Positions 23,937 to 35,180 of a stretch of 64,000 nucleotides of DNA are shown here, piece after piece. The position numbers and the translations under genes are program-made. The stretch spans positions 3,472,001 through 3,536,000 of the forward strand of contig OZ014416.1 of assembly GCA_963965975.1 (NCBI GenBank), written 5' to 3'. Source of the stretch: Xestospongia bergquistia (taxonomy: Eukaryota; Porifera; Demospongiae; Haplosclerida; Petrosiidae). Positions within the stretch are counted from its first letter, which is position 1; each line of letters opens with the position of its first letter. The notes under the pieces were generated by a model. It saw only the letters and a list, made by a program, of their open reading frames with translations. It was not told the origin of the DNA and searched no databases.

Positions 23937-26900
23937 GAGTCGAAAATCAATGGATGGAAAAAATCTATTTTCAGACACTTTTTCTTCTAAAAATTTGAAG
24001 ATAGCTTATTGCTTCCATACAATGTGGCTCTTTGTTATGCTCAATGAATACACTTTCCTTGCACAGTTTCCTAACTAAACTCCGTGTTGTGAACGAGCTC
24101 CGTTTTTGGTGCTTTTACAGACTTGAATGTATTCGCGGGGAACGTGGTATGATTTGGCGGAGAACACAACCTTAAGTCTAAACGTTAGCTAGGAGTTTTC
24201 TGTCAGTTTCTGAGTCTTTCTCTTTCTATCAACTAAATCTACCTCAACTTAAACCTTAGGCAGGACTCTCTTGTATTAACTATCGTGGAAAGAATCAAAC
24301 AAGGTAATTTGTGATAATGTATAGATGTCAATGTGGAAGACTTGATGGCTTGAGCTATGTGTTTGTAATACCTTAGTCAACCCTGGCCATTTTAGTGATT
24401 AGTAAATATGTCTGTAATAACAGAGTCAGTTCACTTTTTAATAATAAGAGTGTTGTACTAGGGCTTAATAGCTGCTTGACTTTATGACTAACTTTACTGT
24501 AAGTAGGTAAACATGTGATAGATATTTGATTTATAATAATCTGAGTGAAATAAATTTTTAAATGATAATCAATTAACTATATGACAATATTATTGTTTTT
24601 AATACCTTTGAGAAAAAAAGATAAAGTCATCACATAAACTAAAATATGTCATAGACCATTTATTATACTATAGGTATGATGTCATAGTCACAAAAATAGG
24701 AGGAAGGGTAGGCAGATAACATGTTAAAGTCACTAGTCATTATTTTGATAGAGAAATGAGTTCTAATGAGTTGCTTATTCAAAATTCATGATATGATCAA
24801 AGGCTCTAAATAATTGCAGTATATAGTTATATCACATGTAGTCATTGGTACAATGTATAGTCTTTGTTATGAAGTAGAGAAGAGATGTATACCTTCAAGC
24901 ATACTAGTAGACATATCTGCCTTACTTATTTGTTTTCATCTGGTCTTATTGAATCTTCAGAATGCAATAGTCCACTACAATGAGCTAGAGTCTTTCTATG
25001 TTTTATACATAACTAGGAGTCTCTCTACAAAGCTATGACAATTAGTATAAGATTGTGAAAAACCTTTGTACAAATGACTTATTGCAAACCATAAAGTTTA
25101 TGTGCTTAATTGGGTGCTGAGACAATTAATTGTTTGAAAACATGCAAGTCCTTTTTTAAGTGCCTCTGACATGACTCTATTTTTCTTTGTTTATATATGA
25201 TTTATTATGTTATAGTTACATCTTCTTTAATAGCCTAGGTTATCCTCTGGAGGAAAAAAGCCAAGGAATAGGCACTACAAGCGGTGGAGTGAGACCCAGT
25301 TACGTATAGCAGCAAAGGACGTGGCTAAAGGACGATTTACTCTTAGAAAAGCTGCTGAAATGTATAATGTGCCAAAGTCAAGATTATGGGACAGAGTGTC
25401 TGGTAATGTCTCTTTTGGTGCTCACTGTGGACCCCCTCGATACTTAAATGACATTGAAGAAGAAGAACTAGTAACATTTTTGGTAGGTTCAGCTAAAATT
25501 GGCTTCGCTCGGACAAAGGAACAAGTTCTTTGTATTGTTAGAGCAGCACTAGCAAAGAAACGTCAATGTGAAGTTGAAGATGTCAATGTCATTACTGGTT
25601 GGTGGGGCTCATTTGTGAAGCGGCATCCAAAACTACGATTAAGATATGGATCCAAATTAGCATATCGTAGAGCTATTGCAGCTAACCCAGATGTCATAAA
25701 TCGATATTTTGACTTGCTTGAAGAAACATTGAAGTCTAATAATTTGCTTGAATGACCAATGCTGATTTTTAACTGTGATGAGAGCGGGTTCCCATTGGAA
25801 CATAAACCTGGCAAAATAATTGGAGTACAAGGTCAGAGAGATATTTCCTGTATTACTAGTGGTGATAAAGCCCAAATTACTGTTTTGTCAGCATGCAGTG
25901 CTTCTGGTTACCTTTTGCCTCCGATGATAATTTTTGATCGGAAAAAACTTAAGCCCAATTTCACAAAAGGAGAAATCTCAGGTACTGCATAAGGGGTGTC
26001 TAAAAATGGATGGATAGATTCCGAATTGTTTCAGGAATGGTTTACTAATCACTTCTTACTTCACATCCCTCCACAGCGACCCATCTTGTTACTCCTGGAT
26101 GGACATTCTTCACATTACCAACCTCAATTGATCAGGACAGCTGCTGCAAATCAGATCATCTTATTTTGCTTGCCACCTCATACAACTCATTTGTGTCAAC
26201 CATTGGACAGGTCATGTTTTAGCCCCTTTAAAAAGGCATACAATAATGAGTGTCATCTCTACATGTCCTGTAATCCTGGGAAAGCTGTTAATAGATTTAA
26301 TTTCACCGAAACGTTTAGTCGAGCCTGGACAAAGGCGATGACACCAGCTAATATTGTTGCTGGGTTTAGATCCACTGGTATATACCCCCTCAACTGGTAT
26401 GCAGTATTACGTTACTTGCAACTTGAAGAGGATGGGAAAATGGATATGATAACCTCCAAGATGAGACTGTTTCTTCCTCTGTATAGCCCAGCTAAATCTC
26501 ATCCTCATACCTGTATTACTTCCGATAGTGAAAGCATTGATTATTATGAGAAAGACACTTGTAGTGAAGACAGTACCTGTGGTTACTATGGTAACTTTTC
26601 TGAAGACGAAGATTACATTACAAAAGTTCAGCCATCTACTCTTCATGATTTTCTTACTTTACCTCAGCTACCAAGTAATGAGAAAAAGACAAACCACAGT
26701 GCTCGTGTTTTAACAAGTTCTGAAAATCTTCAGTTGATAAGAGAAAAAGAAATGAAGAAAGCAGATGAATTAAAAGCTAAAGATCTTAGAAAGCAACAGC
26801 GAGAAAAGAAGGCAATGGAACGAGAACTGAAAAAGAAGGAGGTAGAGGAGAGAAAGCTTAAAAGAGCAGTTGAAAAAGCCGAGAAAGAGAGACAAAAGAA

Positions 26901-27134
26901 AGAAAAAAAACAAAGTGAACAGAGTACATCAAAATTTGATTTTACAGAATAAAGCACAGTCGGTTTTCTAGGAAGTATGAGAATGGTTATGATCTACCTG
27001 ACATCAGATATGAAAAATGGAAAAAAATATTTCATCCTGAAGAATTATCTTTAGATGCTACAGCATGTAAATTCAGTGATGGAGACATCAGTCTCAGTGA
27101 AGTAGATGAGAATAGTAAGTGATACAGCCTGAGG

Positions 27135-27690
27135 TTAATTATACTTTGAATTTATGGCTTGCTATTTTAGAAAGTGCACTAGAACAGTCACCAAAAGTTC
27201 TCAAATTTCCAGTATGTGTAATGTATATATATATTTTAGTATTTTTGAGTTAATTATCCTTGTTACAGGGAGGAAGAGATGTACCAGAAGTACTAGCAAG
27301 AGAAGTGAAGAAGAGATAGGACTCTATGAATATGACAAGAATGGACTCAGTGATAATGGTATGTGACATTATATTATAATTAACCCTTTAATAGTGGCTT
27401 GCCATTTTAGAAACTACACTAGAGCAGTCAAAGACATTACCTAAAAATTCTCAAATTTCCAGTATGTGTAATGTATATATATTGAAGTATTTTAAAGTTA
27501 ATTATCTTTGTTACAGGGAGGAAGAGATGTACCAAAAGTACTAGCAAGAGAAGTTAAAAAAAGATAAGACTCAGTGAATATGACAAGAATGGACTCAGTG
27601 ATAATGGTATGTGACATTATACTATAATTAACCCTTTAATAGTGGCTTGCCATTTTAGAAACTACACTAGAGCAGTCAAAGAATAACCTG
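27135..27690 (+). repeat. Duplicated intron-exon unit inside the transposase gene
   Basis: A unit of about 240-247 bp repeats, with GGCTTGCTATTTTAG-like starts at 27,156, 27,396 and 27,643. Each of the first two holds an acceptor (TTGTTACAG), an exon coding GRKRCTRSTSKRSEEE... and a donor (GTATGT). Both exons begin and end in the same phase, so either or both can be included without shifting the frame. The second exon copy carries a TAA (Glu codon GAA changed to TAA). Confidence 0.85.
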
Positions 27691-27747
27691 ACAACCAGTA
27701 TGAAAATATTCACAATATAATAATACAATTCATGTATTTCATTACAG

Positions 27748-27902
27748 AAAAACTATCAGCATGTTCTAATAATTTATGTTTTCACACTAAAGCGACTAAT
27801 TGGGTGGAATGTGAAAAATGTTTCCAGTGGTACCACATGGTATGTGTTGGGATCAAGAAAGAAAAATCTCTAAATTTTGTTTGTTTTATGTGTGACATAT
27901 AA
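27748..27902 (+). other. Last exon of the transposase: complete PHD finger
   Basis: After acceptor TTCATTACAG the exon reads to TAA at 27,900. Eight zinc ligands fit C-x4-C-x10-C-x2-C-x4-H-x2-C-x12-C-x2-C, with VECEKCFQWYHMVC in the middle, which is the Cys4-His-Cys3 PHD pattern including the Trp two residues before the His. PHD fingers usually read histone H3 tails; here it could direct integration to certain chromatin, which is inference. The exon phase agrees with the preceding exons (junction G|AA). Confidence 0.85.
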
Positions 27903-28337
27903 TAATTAACTACTAGACTTTTTGTAGTAAAATTATTTTTTCATGCACAGTGAATTTGAATAATTAATAAACAGTATTTGTGATTGTCAAATTTGAGTTA
28001 ATAAATATCAAGAACTTATCACCTACTTTAGAAAAGAACTTCTCTTAAATGTCCGTTTATTCGTCCATGAGTTCATGTTTTCATAGAGATGTATATTTAG
28101 AACTGTACGTAGAAATTTCTCCAAATTTTGACAGTAAATTCTTTACATATTATATACTGTTCAAAAGCAGAGATAACGTTCAAGCTATAATTGTTATCAA
28201 GATATGGTCATCGTTCAAATCTACATAAGAATGTCCGTTTTATCATGATCTCAAGTGTACAGGATATATGCTTGTAAATTGTGCAAAAAGATTTCTTTTT
28301 CAGTATATTCTTTGCAATAACTATATGATGGATTGGG

Positions 28338-28374
28338 GCACTCGAAGCTGGTGTCGAAAGTCAGCTTCGAATGC
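28338..28374. repeat. Sub-terminal hairpin near the right end of the pogo-like element
   Basis: GCACTCGAAGCTG (28,338-28,350) and CAGCTTCGAATGC (28,362-28,374) form 13-bp arms with one mismatch and an 11-base loop. It lies about 60 bp inside the right end. It could be a transposase-binding or 3' processing site; the sequence does not say which. Confidence 0.6.
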
Positions 28375-28431
28375 TCTGTTTATTTAAAAACAGTAAAAAC
28401 ACCAGAGTGTCCGATCATTGAGCCACGCCTC

Positions 28432-29018
28432 TAATGGGACTAACTAACTAAACTGCAATTAACAGTTTAGTAAGTTGGTTTGCATTAATGCTCTAAAGTC
28501 TTTAAGTTGAAGACTTTAGAAGGTTTAGACTATTGAGTGAAGTTTATAAAGTAAACTGCACATTCTAAAGGACTTAATGTGACTAACTAAATAAAGTGCA
28601 ATTTACAGTTTAGTAAGTTGGTTTGCTTTAACGCTTTAAAGTCTTTACTTTTAAGACTTTAGAAGGTTTAGACTATTGCGTGAAGATTATAAAGTAAATT
28701 GTTCAGTCTAAAGGACTTAATGGGACTAACTAAAGAAACTGCTATTAACAGTTTAGTAAGTTGGTTTGCATTAAGGGCCTAAAGTCTTTAATTTAAAGAC
28801 TTTAGAAGGTTTAGACTATTGAGTGAAGTTTATAAAGTAAACTGCTCAGTCTAAAAGAGTTAACGTTACTAACTAAATAAACTGCAATTAACATTTTAGT
28901 AAGTTGGTTTGAATTAACGCTCTAAAGTCTTTAATTTAAAGACTTTAGAAGGTTTAGACTATTGAGTGAAGTTTATAAAGTAAACTGCTCAGTCTAAAGG
29001 ATTTAATGGTACTAACTA
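28432..29018. repeat. Old satellite continuing after the transposon
   Basis: About four 143-bp monomers of the GGACTTAATGGGACTAAC type resume exactly where the array stopped at 23,936. Most have TTTAATTTAAAG palindrome centres. The block ends at the TA target of the next insertion. Confidence 0.9.
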
Positions 29019-29812
29019 TACTCTGTCTGAGTTGAGAAAAGCCCTTTATTAAAAAAAAGGTGTTTTATGCATGAAATGTAACTTGAGGTACTTCCTCGCC
29101 TGTTAGCGCTGAAGTACGTGTTAAGTGTTTTCATTATTTGTTCACGTGGATGTCATGCGAACTCACCACGTTTTTTCTCATGCTTGTAAGTGGATAAAGA
29201 TTGCGATCACACACAAAGGAGGTTGCTGTGAATGTCTATGAATATTTCGAGGAACTTGGCAGGCGCAAACGGACTGAAGGATCTCTGAAACAAACCTGTG
29301 ATGCCCCAGGACTTTCACGTTCCAGTATCAATCTGACAGTTCTGATGACGAATGATTTTAGACATTTTCAGTTTTCCTTATTTGTCAAAAGGTTTTTTTC
29401 AAAACAATCTTGGCTTTATAGCTGCCCAAAATTGCAAAAGACGATACCTGGTTATCATTTTAATAGTATAATTGATACAAAGGCATTTATTTTTATAATT
29501 AGAATTGTAATTTTGACTTGCCACGTGATAGTCGGCTGGCTTCTCGGTGATAGTTGGCTGACTTTTCGAGGTGAAAATCGATTTTTGTTATCTGCTCGAA
29601 GGTGTGCAATTTAAAGTATGCAAAAGGGATGCCATTCAAAATGTATGGAGTTTTATAGTTTGATACTTTATCGTAGCACTAGAGAGCCAAATTTTATATA
29701 TAAAATGCGCGTTTGCAAGCTGAATCGATTGGTGCAAGTCCCATGTGGATAGCACGTAAAACAGCAAAGTTATTCACACGTCTGGGTGGCTTTTCTCAAC
29801 TCGGACAGAGTA
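29019..29812 (+). mobile_element. 794-bp non-autonomous TA-target transposon
   Basis: Terminal inverted repeats start TACTCTGTC(T/C)GAGTTGAGAA and match over about 25 bp with one mismatch. TA duplications lie at 29,017-29,018 and 29,813-29,814, and excision restores the satellite text ACTAAC-TA-AATAAACTGC. It is too short for a full transposase but keeps a leading helix-turn-helix fragment, so it is probably a deletion derivative of a Tc1/mariner-superfamily element. A second, truncated copy lies at 45,805-46,127. Confidence 0.88.
29204..29340 (+). pseudogene. Transposase N-terminal helix-turn-helix fragment
   Basis: The frame reads KEVAVNVYEYFEELGRRKR, then LKQTCDAPGLSRSSI. This resembles the N-terminal DNA-binding region of Tc1-like transposases, in which a KVYDYF-like helix precedes a LxxVAxATGxSxxTV-like helix. 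Nothing recognisable follows: the frame runs to 29,614 through low-complexity AT-rich sequence without a DDE domain. No start codon in frame was found. It is best read as a remnant kept inside the 794-bp element. Confidence 0.55.
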
Positions 29813-29965
29813 TAAATAAACTGCTATTAACAGTTTAGTAAGTTTGTTTGTGTTAACGCTCTGAAGTCTTTAATTTAAAGACTTTAGAAGGTTTAGACTG
29901 TTGATTGAAGTTTATAAAGTAAATTGCTCAGTCTAAAAGACTTAAAGGGACTAAATATATAAAAG
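29813..29965. repeat. Last forward-oriented old satellite monomer before the flip
   Basis: This is the remainder of the interrupted monomer plus the start of the next (GTCTAAAAGACTTAAAGGGA at about 29,932). The sequence then changes strand. Confidence 0.8.
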
Positions 29966-31735
29966 GACTATTGGGTGTACTTTTTAAAGTAGTCTAAACC
30001 TTCTAAAGTCTTTAAATTAAAGACTTTAGAGCGTTAATGGAAAGAAACTTAATAAACTGTTAATGGCAGTTTATTTAGTCAGTCCCTTTAAGTCCTTTAG
30101 TCTGAGCAGTTTACTTTATAAAGTTAACTCTACAGTCTCAACCTTCTAAAGTCATTGAATTAAAAACTTTAGAAGGTTAATGAAACAAAGTTAATAAGCT
30201 TTTAATGGCAGTTTATTTACTTAGTCCCTTTAAGTCCCTTAGTCTATGCAGTTTATTTTATAAACTAAACTCAATAGTCGAAACCTTATAAAGTCTTTAA
30301 ATTAAAGACTTTAGAGCGTTAATGCAAACAAACTTAATAAACTGTTACACACCAACTTAGTAAACTGTTAAATGCAGCTTATTTAGTTGGTCCCTTTAAG
30401 TCCTTTAGTCTGAACAGATTACTTTTGAAAGTTCACTCAATAGTCTAAACCTTCTAAAGTTTTTAAATTAAAGACTTTAGTGCTTAAATACAAACCAACT
30501 TAATAAACCGTTAATTGATGTTTATTTAGTTAGTCCCTTTCAGTCCTTTAGTCTGAGCAGTTTCCTTTTTAAAGTACACCCAATAGTCTAAACCTTCTAA
30601 AGTCTTTAAATTAAAGACTTTAAAGCGTTAATGCAAACAAACTTAATAAACTGTTAATGGTAGTTTATTTAGTTAGTCGTTTTAAGGCCTTTAGTCTCAG
30701 CAGTTTATTTTATAACCTTAAGTCAATAGTCTAAACTTCTAAAGTATTTAAATTAAAGACATTAGAGCGTTATTGGAAACAAACTTGATAAAATGTTAAT
30801 TCCAGTTTATTTAGTTAGTCCCTTTAAGTCTTTTATTTTGAGCAGTTTACTTTATAAAATTCACTCAATAATCTAAACCTTCTAAAGTCTTTAAATTAAA
30901 GACTTTAGAGCATTAATGCAAACAAACTTAATAAACTGTTAATGGCAGTTTATTTAGTTAGTCGGTTTAAGTCCTTTAGTCTTTGCAGTTTACTTAATAA
31001 ACTGAAATCAATAGCCTAACCCTCTTAAAGTCTTTAAATTAAAGACTTGAATGTTTTAATACACACCAACTTAGTAAACAATTAATTGCAGCTTATTTGG
31101 TTGGTCCCTTTAACTCCTTTAGTCTGAACAGATTACTTTAGAAAGTTCACTCAATAGTCTAAACCTTCTAAAGTCTTTAAATTAAAGACTTTAGAGCATT
31201 AATGCAAACAAACTCGACAAACTGTTAATGGCAGTTTACTTAGTTAGTCCCTTTAAGTCCTTCAGTCTGAGCAGTTTACTTTTTAAAATTTACTCAACAG
31301 TCTAAACCTTCTAAAGTCTTTAATTTAAAGATTTAAAATTGTTATTGCAAACAAACTTAATAAACTGTTAATGGCAGTTTACTTAGTTAGTCCCTTTAAG
31401 TCCTTTAGTCTGAGCAGTTTACTATTTGAAATTTACTCAACAGTCTAAGCCTTCTGAAGTCTTTAAATTAAAGACTTAGACTGTTAATGCAAACAAAGTT
31501 AATAAGCTGTTAATGGCAGTTTATTTACTTAGTCCCTTTAAGTCCCTTAGTCTCAGCAGTTTATTTTATAAACTAAACTCAATAGTCTAAACCTTCTAAA
31601 GTCTTTAAAATAAAGACTTTAGAGCATTAATGCGAAGAAACTAAATATATTGTTAATGGCAGTTTATTTATTTAGTCCCTTTAAGTCCTTTAGTCCTAGC
31701 AATTTACTTTATAAAGTTAACTCAATAAAATGCAA
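29966..31735 (-). repeat. Inverted old satellite block
   Basis: About 12 diverged monomers are in reverse orientation (TAGTCTAAACCTTCTAAAGTC and CCTTTAGTCTGAGCAGTTTA recur at about 140-bp spacing). Their consensus in forward sense has GGACTTAAAGGGACTAAC, a third subfamily. The palindrome is kept, now with an A/T centre. Some monomers hold short internal duplications (for example near 30,340-30,370). Confidence 0.88.
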
Positions 31736-31990
31736 AGTGCTTAGACTAAAGGACTTAAAGAAACTAACTAAATGAACAGCAGTGAACATTTTTTAATTAA
31801 ACTGCCTAGGTTAAAGGACTCAGAGAGTATAACTCAATAAACTGCAATTGACAGTTTATTAAGTTCATTTCCATTAAATCTTGAAACTCTTTAATTTAAA
31901 GGATTGTTAGGGTTTACAGTATTTTGGTAAACTTAACAATGCGAACTACTTACAATAATGGGTTTATACTTACCACTGCAAACTATTTGC
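31736..31990. repeat. Degenerate forward satellite at the outer edge
   Basis: Weak forward-oriented monomers (TTAGACTAAAGGACTTAAAG, then GGTTAAAGGACTCAGAG) are recognisable to about 31,990, after which satellite similarity disappears. Confidence 0.6.
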
Positions 31991-32345
31991 AATAAAGGCT
32001 TAAAGACATTTAGTCTATCAACTGGAATAGAGTCTTCTATTGCTAAAATGTATATTTTAATGTGTATATTTTTTGTGGAAATTGCAGTTTTTTAAAAACT
32101 TTTTTCTATGTTTTTGGTGCCAAAATATACAAGTCCTAATTTTTTTTGTGCCAAAAATATGTGTTTTAACCCTTGTTTAAAACTTTTTTGGCAGCAAAAT
32201 GTGTCAGTTGTCACAGCCTCTTTAAAAAGCATTTTAGTGCGAAAATTGCACATGTTTTAAATCCTTTTGCTAATTTTTTTAGGTGCCCAAAATGCCGATA
32301 TTTGAAAACCCATTTCGCTAAAAAAAGGAACAGGTATTTATGTGA
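31991..32345. other. AT-rich spacer without a gene
   Basis: T-runs and loose repeats of words such as GTGCCAAAATAT are present, similar in style to 37.6-38.9 kb. Open frames here (for example 32,173-32,400) have no recognisable domain. Confidence 0.5.
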
Positions 32346-34395
32346 ACCCTTTAACGGGTGGTTGCGTAATTATGAGCAGGCGGATGCAATTATTGAGTAG
32401 GTGGAATCGCAATTTCGCACAGTAACTATTACCGAGGCACCTGGACTGTTTTTCGAAAGCAAGAACGTGAATATGATTGCAATCACTGGTTTGTAAAGCT
32501 ATCAACATGGCTAAAGCGTCATGGCATTGACAAGCAGAAGGTTTATACAGTTGCCTTCTGACCCAGACCTCCTTTTACAGTGTATTGATGGTGCTGAAAG
32601 TGACTATTCAGACAGTGATTTCTACAGCTACATTGATGAAGAAGAAGCACTGACAGATCTTTTGCAAAGCCATTTACTAGCAAGGCTGACTTCTGAAACC
32701 TTTGCACTAAAATGTAACTCTTCAGCTCCACCTTTACCAACAAGAAGCAGTTTCCTAGCTCCACGTACACCCACGGATAAGATGATTTTACACACATGTA
32801 CAAAATAATAATAATTATTGTAGTTCATCCATTGGTTGCCACCTCTCCAGCAACAGCTTTGCCCAGTACTAGCACTACTGCTACAGCTAGCCTACCTATA
32901 GTTAACTAAAGACTACCAATAATAGCAAAGTAACTTTATAGTTCATCCATTTACTGCATCACCTGGGATTACTCTTGATATAACCAACAAACCACCACTT
33001 GCTTTCTTCAATCTATACTTTTCATCAGCAGTAAAAGATTTGATCTTTGTGGAAACAGCTACCTATCCTGTGTCAAATTGAATCTTACATGCATAATCAT
33101 CCCAACGCTCTTGGTCATGACTGGAGTAGAAATCTGATAAAGCATGAGGAAGTTGACCCATTACTAGCCATAATAATTACAAAGTGGCTAGTTAGATATC
33201 TGTCTGTGAGGTATTCATTATAACCAAGGAAATAGATTGATATGAATTGCAAGTTTTATTTATTACACTTACTTGTAATTGTAATTTTATTAGGAAGCCC
33301 TAAAAATTTGTGAATTTCCTGTACAACTTACTTATTTGTAGATCATACTGGAGCAGCAAATGGTCATTTCATAGTGATATAGTCAGTCATATCATGCAGA
33401 AGGTTTGAATTATTGATGAAATCTTGATCAGCTTAACGAGTCATTCTAGTTGGTTTATATTCCCAATAGAGAAATTGCTGTTGATGAGAGTATCATTGGA
33501 CACAAAGGAAGACTCTCGTGGTTCTAGTACATGCTCAAGAAGCCCACTAAATGGGATATTATACTTACTATAATGGTTGTTAACGAGTCATACAGGAAAA
33601 GAGAAGATGGTGTCCCTGAGCAAGGGCTACCGTACAAAGTGATCTCATGTCTCCTTTATCAATAAGTGGATATCATGTGTGTACCAATATACACTTTTCG
33701 CTGAATCAGAAGGGATTGAGTAGAGAATTTCAATTAGCAAAATTAACAAATGGTAAAAAGTAACAATCAACTGTACTTACGTTAGCCTAAAATGTAAGAT
33801 ATAGGTTAAGTCTATTCTTATTATGCAACAGATGGATTTTCGTGTCCGAAGTGGTCTGACAAGCTAGTGGTACACATGTTATCAACCTTGCATAATGAAA
33901 ATATGATAGATAAGCGGAGGAGAACCAGAGCAGTAGATGGAGGAGTAGACGTGGCAAAAGTAGTTGAAGAATACAATACGATATGGGCGGAGTCGACAAG
34001 TGCAATCAACTCCTACTATATTATGGATATGTACGCAGGTCAGGCAAGTAGTGGAAGAAAGTATTATTTCACTTATTTGATGTATCCATTGTTAACACCA
34101 ATATTTTGCACAATATAGTTGCTGAAAACCTTTACCACACATTGGCAGCCGGATACTAGACGATCATAAATAACCAGTTGACAGAAGGCACATTGCCTCA
34201 ACAACAGTACTTCCAATGAGATTGAGCGAACATGGATTTCCAGAACCTGTTCAAAAAGATGCACCTTATGGAGTACGTCCCAGTCTAAAGTATGCAAGGC
34301 CCGAGGAAAAAAAGATCACAAAAACAGTACCAATGTAACATTTGTAAAACTCATTTGTATGTACTCCCATTTTTTAAAGATTACCATACCATACC
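32346..34395 (+). mobile_element. Old piggyBac element (relic)
   Basis: The left end is probably at GAA-CCCTTTAACGGGTGG (about 32,347), resembling the TTAA-CCCTTTACCGACC end of the better copy at 46,128, followed by GGTTGCGTAATTATGAG-type sub-terminal repeats. The coding remains run to the Cys-rich tail at about 34,395. No right terminal repeat was found. Many stops and frameshifts show age. Confidence 0.65.
32521..34395 (+). pseudogene. piggyBac transposase pseudogene (old)
   Basis: Fragments in several frames follow the order of a piggyBac transposase. First is an acidic N-terminus from ATG 32,521 (DYSDSDFYSYIDEEEALTD). Next come ITLDITNKPPLAFFNLYF (about 32,970), CQIESYMHNHPNALGHDWS (about 33,070) and IPNREIAVDESIIGHKGRL (about 33,460) with the first catalytic Asp, then an in-frame stop. 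HMLSTLHNENM (about 33,870) precedes MGGVDK-like sequence (about 33,985) with the last Asp in a shifted frame. The tail has a YQCNICKTHLY Cys-rich end (about 34,340). Shifts and stops between blocks exclude function. It is more decayed than the copy at 46-48 kb. Confidence 0.82.
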
Positions 34396-34552
34396 AAATT
34401 ACATTATGAATACTAAGAATCATCCTCATATACATCAATAACAATCTTTGTGTCTAGACTTTATGTACGCTTGTGTAATAATATGTATAGACATTGTCAT
34501 GAATCGTTCCAAATGGCCTTACGATAGTCCAATTTGATCATAGAAATCATAG

Positions 34553-34639
34553 AAAAATACAAGACTTCACACTGGTGTTGAAGAAATCATTAAACCTGTG
34601 ATGATAGAGGACTACAATCAAAACATGGGTGGGGTCAAT
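34553..34639 (+). pseudogene. Second piggyBac fragment
   Basis: One frame reads KPVMIEDYNQNMGGVN, matching the region around the last catalytic Asp of piggyBac transposases (EYNKxMGGVD), with Asn in place of Asp. It lies after the Cys-rich end of the preceding relic, so it comes from another insertion. No other part of it was found. Confidence 0.6.
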
Positions 34640-34692
34640 CTAAGTTAAGTCTAAGTTAATCTACTAGATTACATATATTTAATTATAATTAC

Positions 34693-34693
<1 letters not shown>

Positions 34694-34730
<37 letters not shown>
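34694..34730. repeat. (AT)n microsatellite
   Basis: Uninterrupted AT dinucleotides. Confidence 0.95.
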
Positions 34731-35035
34731 CTATTCCTGATAACAAGAAAACACACACACTTACATTATACTTACATCAGCAATCAATTATAATGTATTG
34801 TTTCACTTTGCCATACTGTGTGTTGTGTCTATGTACACGCTTCTCTAACTGTCTCTGTGTATGTGTATTATAATATATTGCTCCACTTTGCCTGACTGTG
34901 TATTGTATCTATACATACATGCTTCTTTTCCTCTCTGTGTGTATATGCACTTACATTATACATACACTACCAATCAGTTTTAATATATTCCCTGACTGTA
35001 AGTTGTCTCTACATGGACATACGTCTCTTCCTTTC

Positions 35036-35076
<41 letters not shown>

Positions 35077-35180
35077 GTGTGCGTTAGTGGTGTGTTTAGC
35101 AATGGGTCTTTATAGAAGATACTATATTCACCTAGTTTTAAATCATCCAAAAGGAAGATTACAAGTTTCACTTTAAGTTT
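34731..35180. repeat. Low-complexity TG/CA-rich stretch with (TG)n
   Basis: Three loosely repeated segments contain TATGTG and CACTTTGCC(A/T)GACTGTGT-like words (34,800-35,010). A (TG)n run lies at 35,042-35,083. The open frames across it are products of the simple repeat. Confidence 0.8.

Larger units (their letters stand above)
25234..27902 (+). pseudogene. Pogo/Jerky-like DDE transposase with C-terminal PHD finger (broken)
   Basis: This would bind the element ends and catalyse cut-and-paste transposition in the nucleus. It probably starts at a splice acceptor after TCTTTAATAG (25,233), and no in-frame ATG lies upstream. A psq/CENP-B-type helix-turn-helix (KGRFTLRKAAEMYNVPKSRL) is followed by a second DNA-binding segment (GWWGSFVKRHPKLRLRYGS). 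The catalytic part has NCDESGF (Asp at 25,777), LLDGHSSH (Asp at 26,098) and QPLDRS (Asp at 26,206), a DD35D spacing. A Lys/Glu-rich coiled coil (about 26,730-26,930), a KYENGYDLPDIRYEKW segment and a PHD finger follow. TGA at 25,753 and TAA at 25,990 interrupt the frame in phase, and the frame shifts at about 26,940-26,952, or a very short intron lies there. With both stops inside the catalytic region it should be inactive. Confidence 0.9.
23937..28431 (+). mobile_element. Pogo/Jerky-like DNA transposon in the satellite
   Basis: Removing 23,937-28,431 restores a continuous monomer: GGACT-TA (23,935-23,936) joins TA-ATGGGACTAAC (28,432-28,433), so the element is flanked by a TA target duplication. 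The ends are weakly inverted, GAGTCG....TCAATG on the left and, read inward on the minus strand, GAGGCGTGG.TCAATG on the right. Inside is a broken transposase gene of the pogo/Jerky class, which uses TA targets. The 1.3 kb left of the coding region holds no recognised gene; GTAATT at about 24,305 could be the donor of a leader intron. The family assignment rests on the protein and the boundaries on the satellite. Confidence 0.88.

Noticed and set aside
24814..25038. 74-codon open frame in the pogo-like element's left part
   Set aside because: No ATG start, no recognised domain, and AT-rich composition typical of noncoding sequence.
32173..32400. 75-codon frame with CxxC motifs before the old piggyBac relic
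   Set aside because: It crosses the probable piggyBac left end and T-rich spacer, has no ATG (starts at a TTG), and its spacing fits no known zinc finger.
34898..35176. 92-codon frame with Cys/Val repeats
   Set aside because: It is a translation of the (TG)n run and similar low-complexity DNA.
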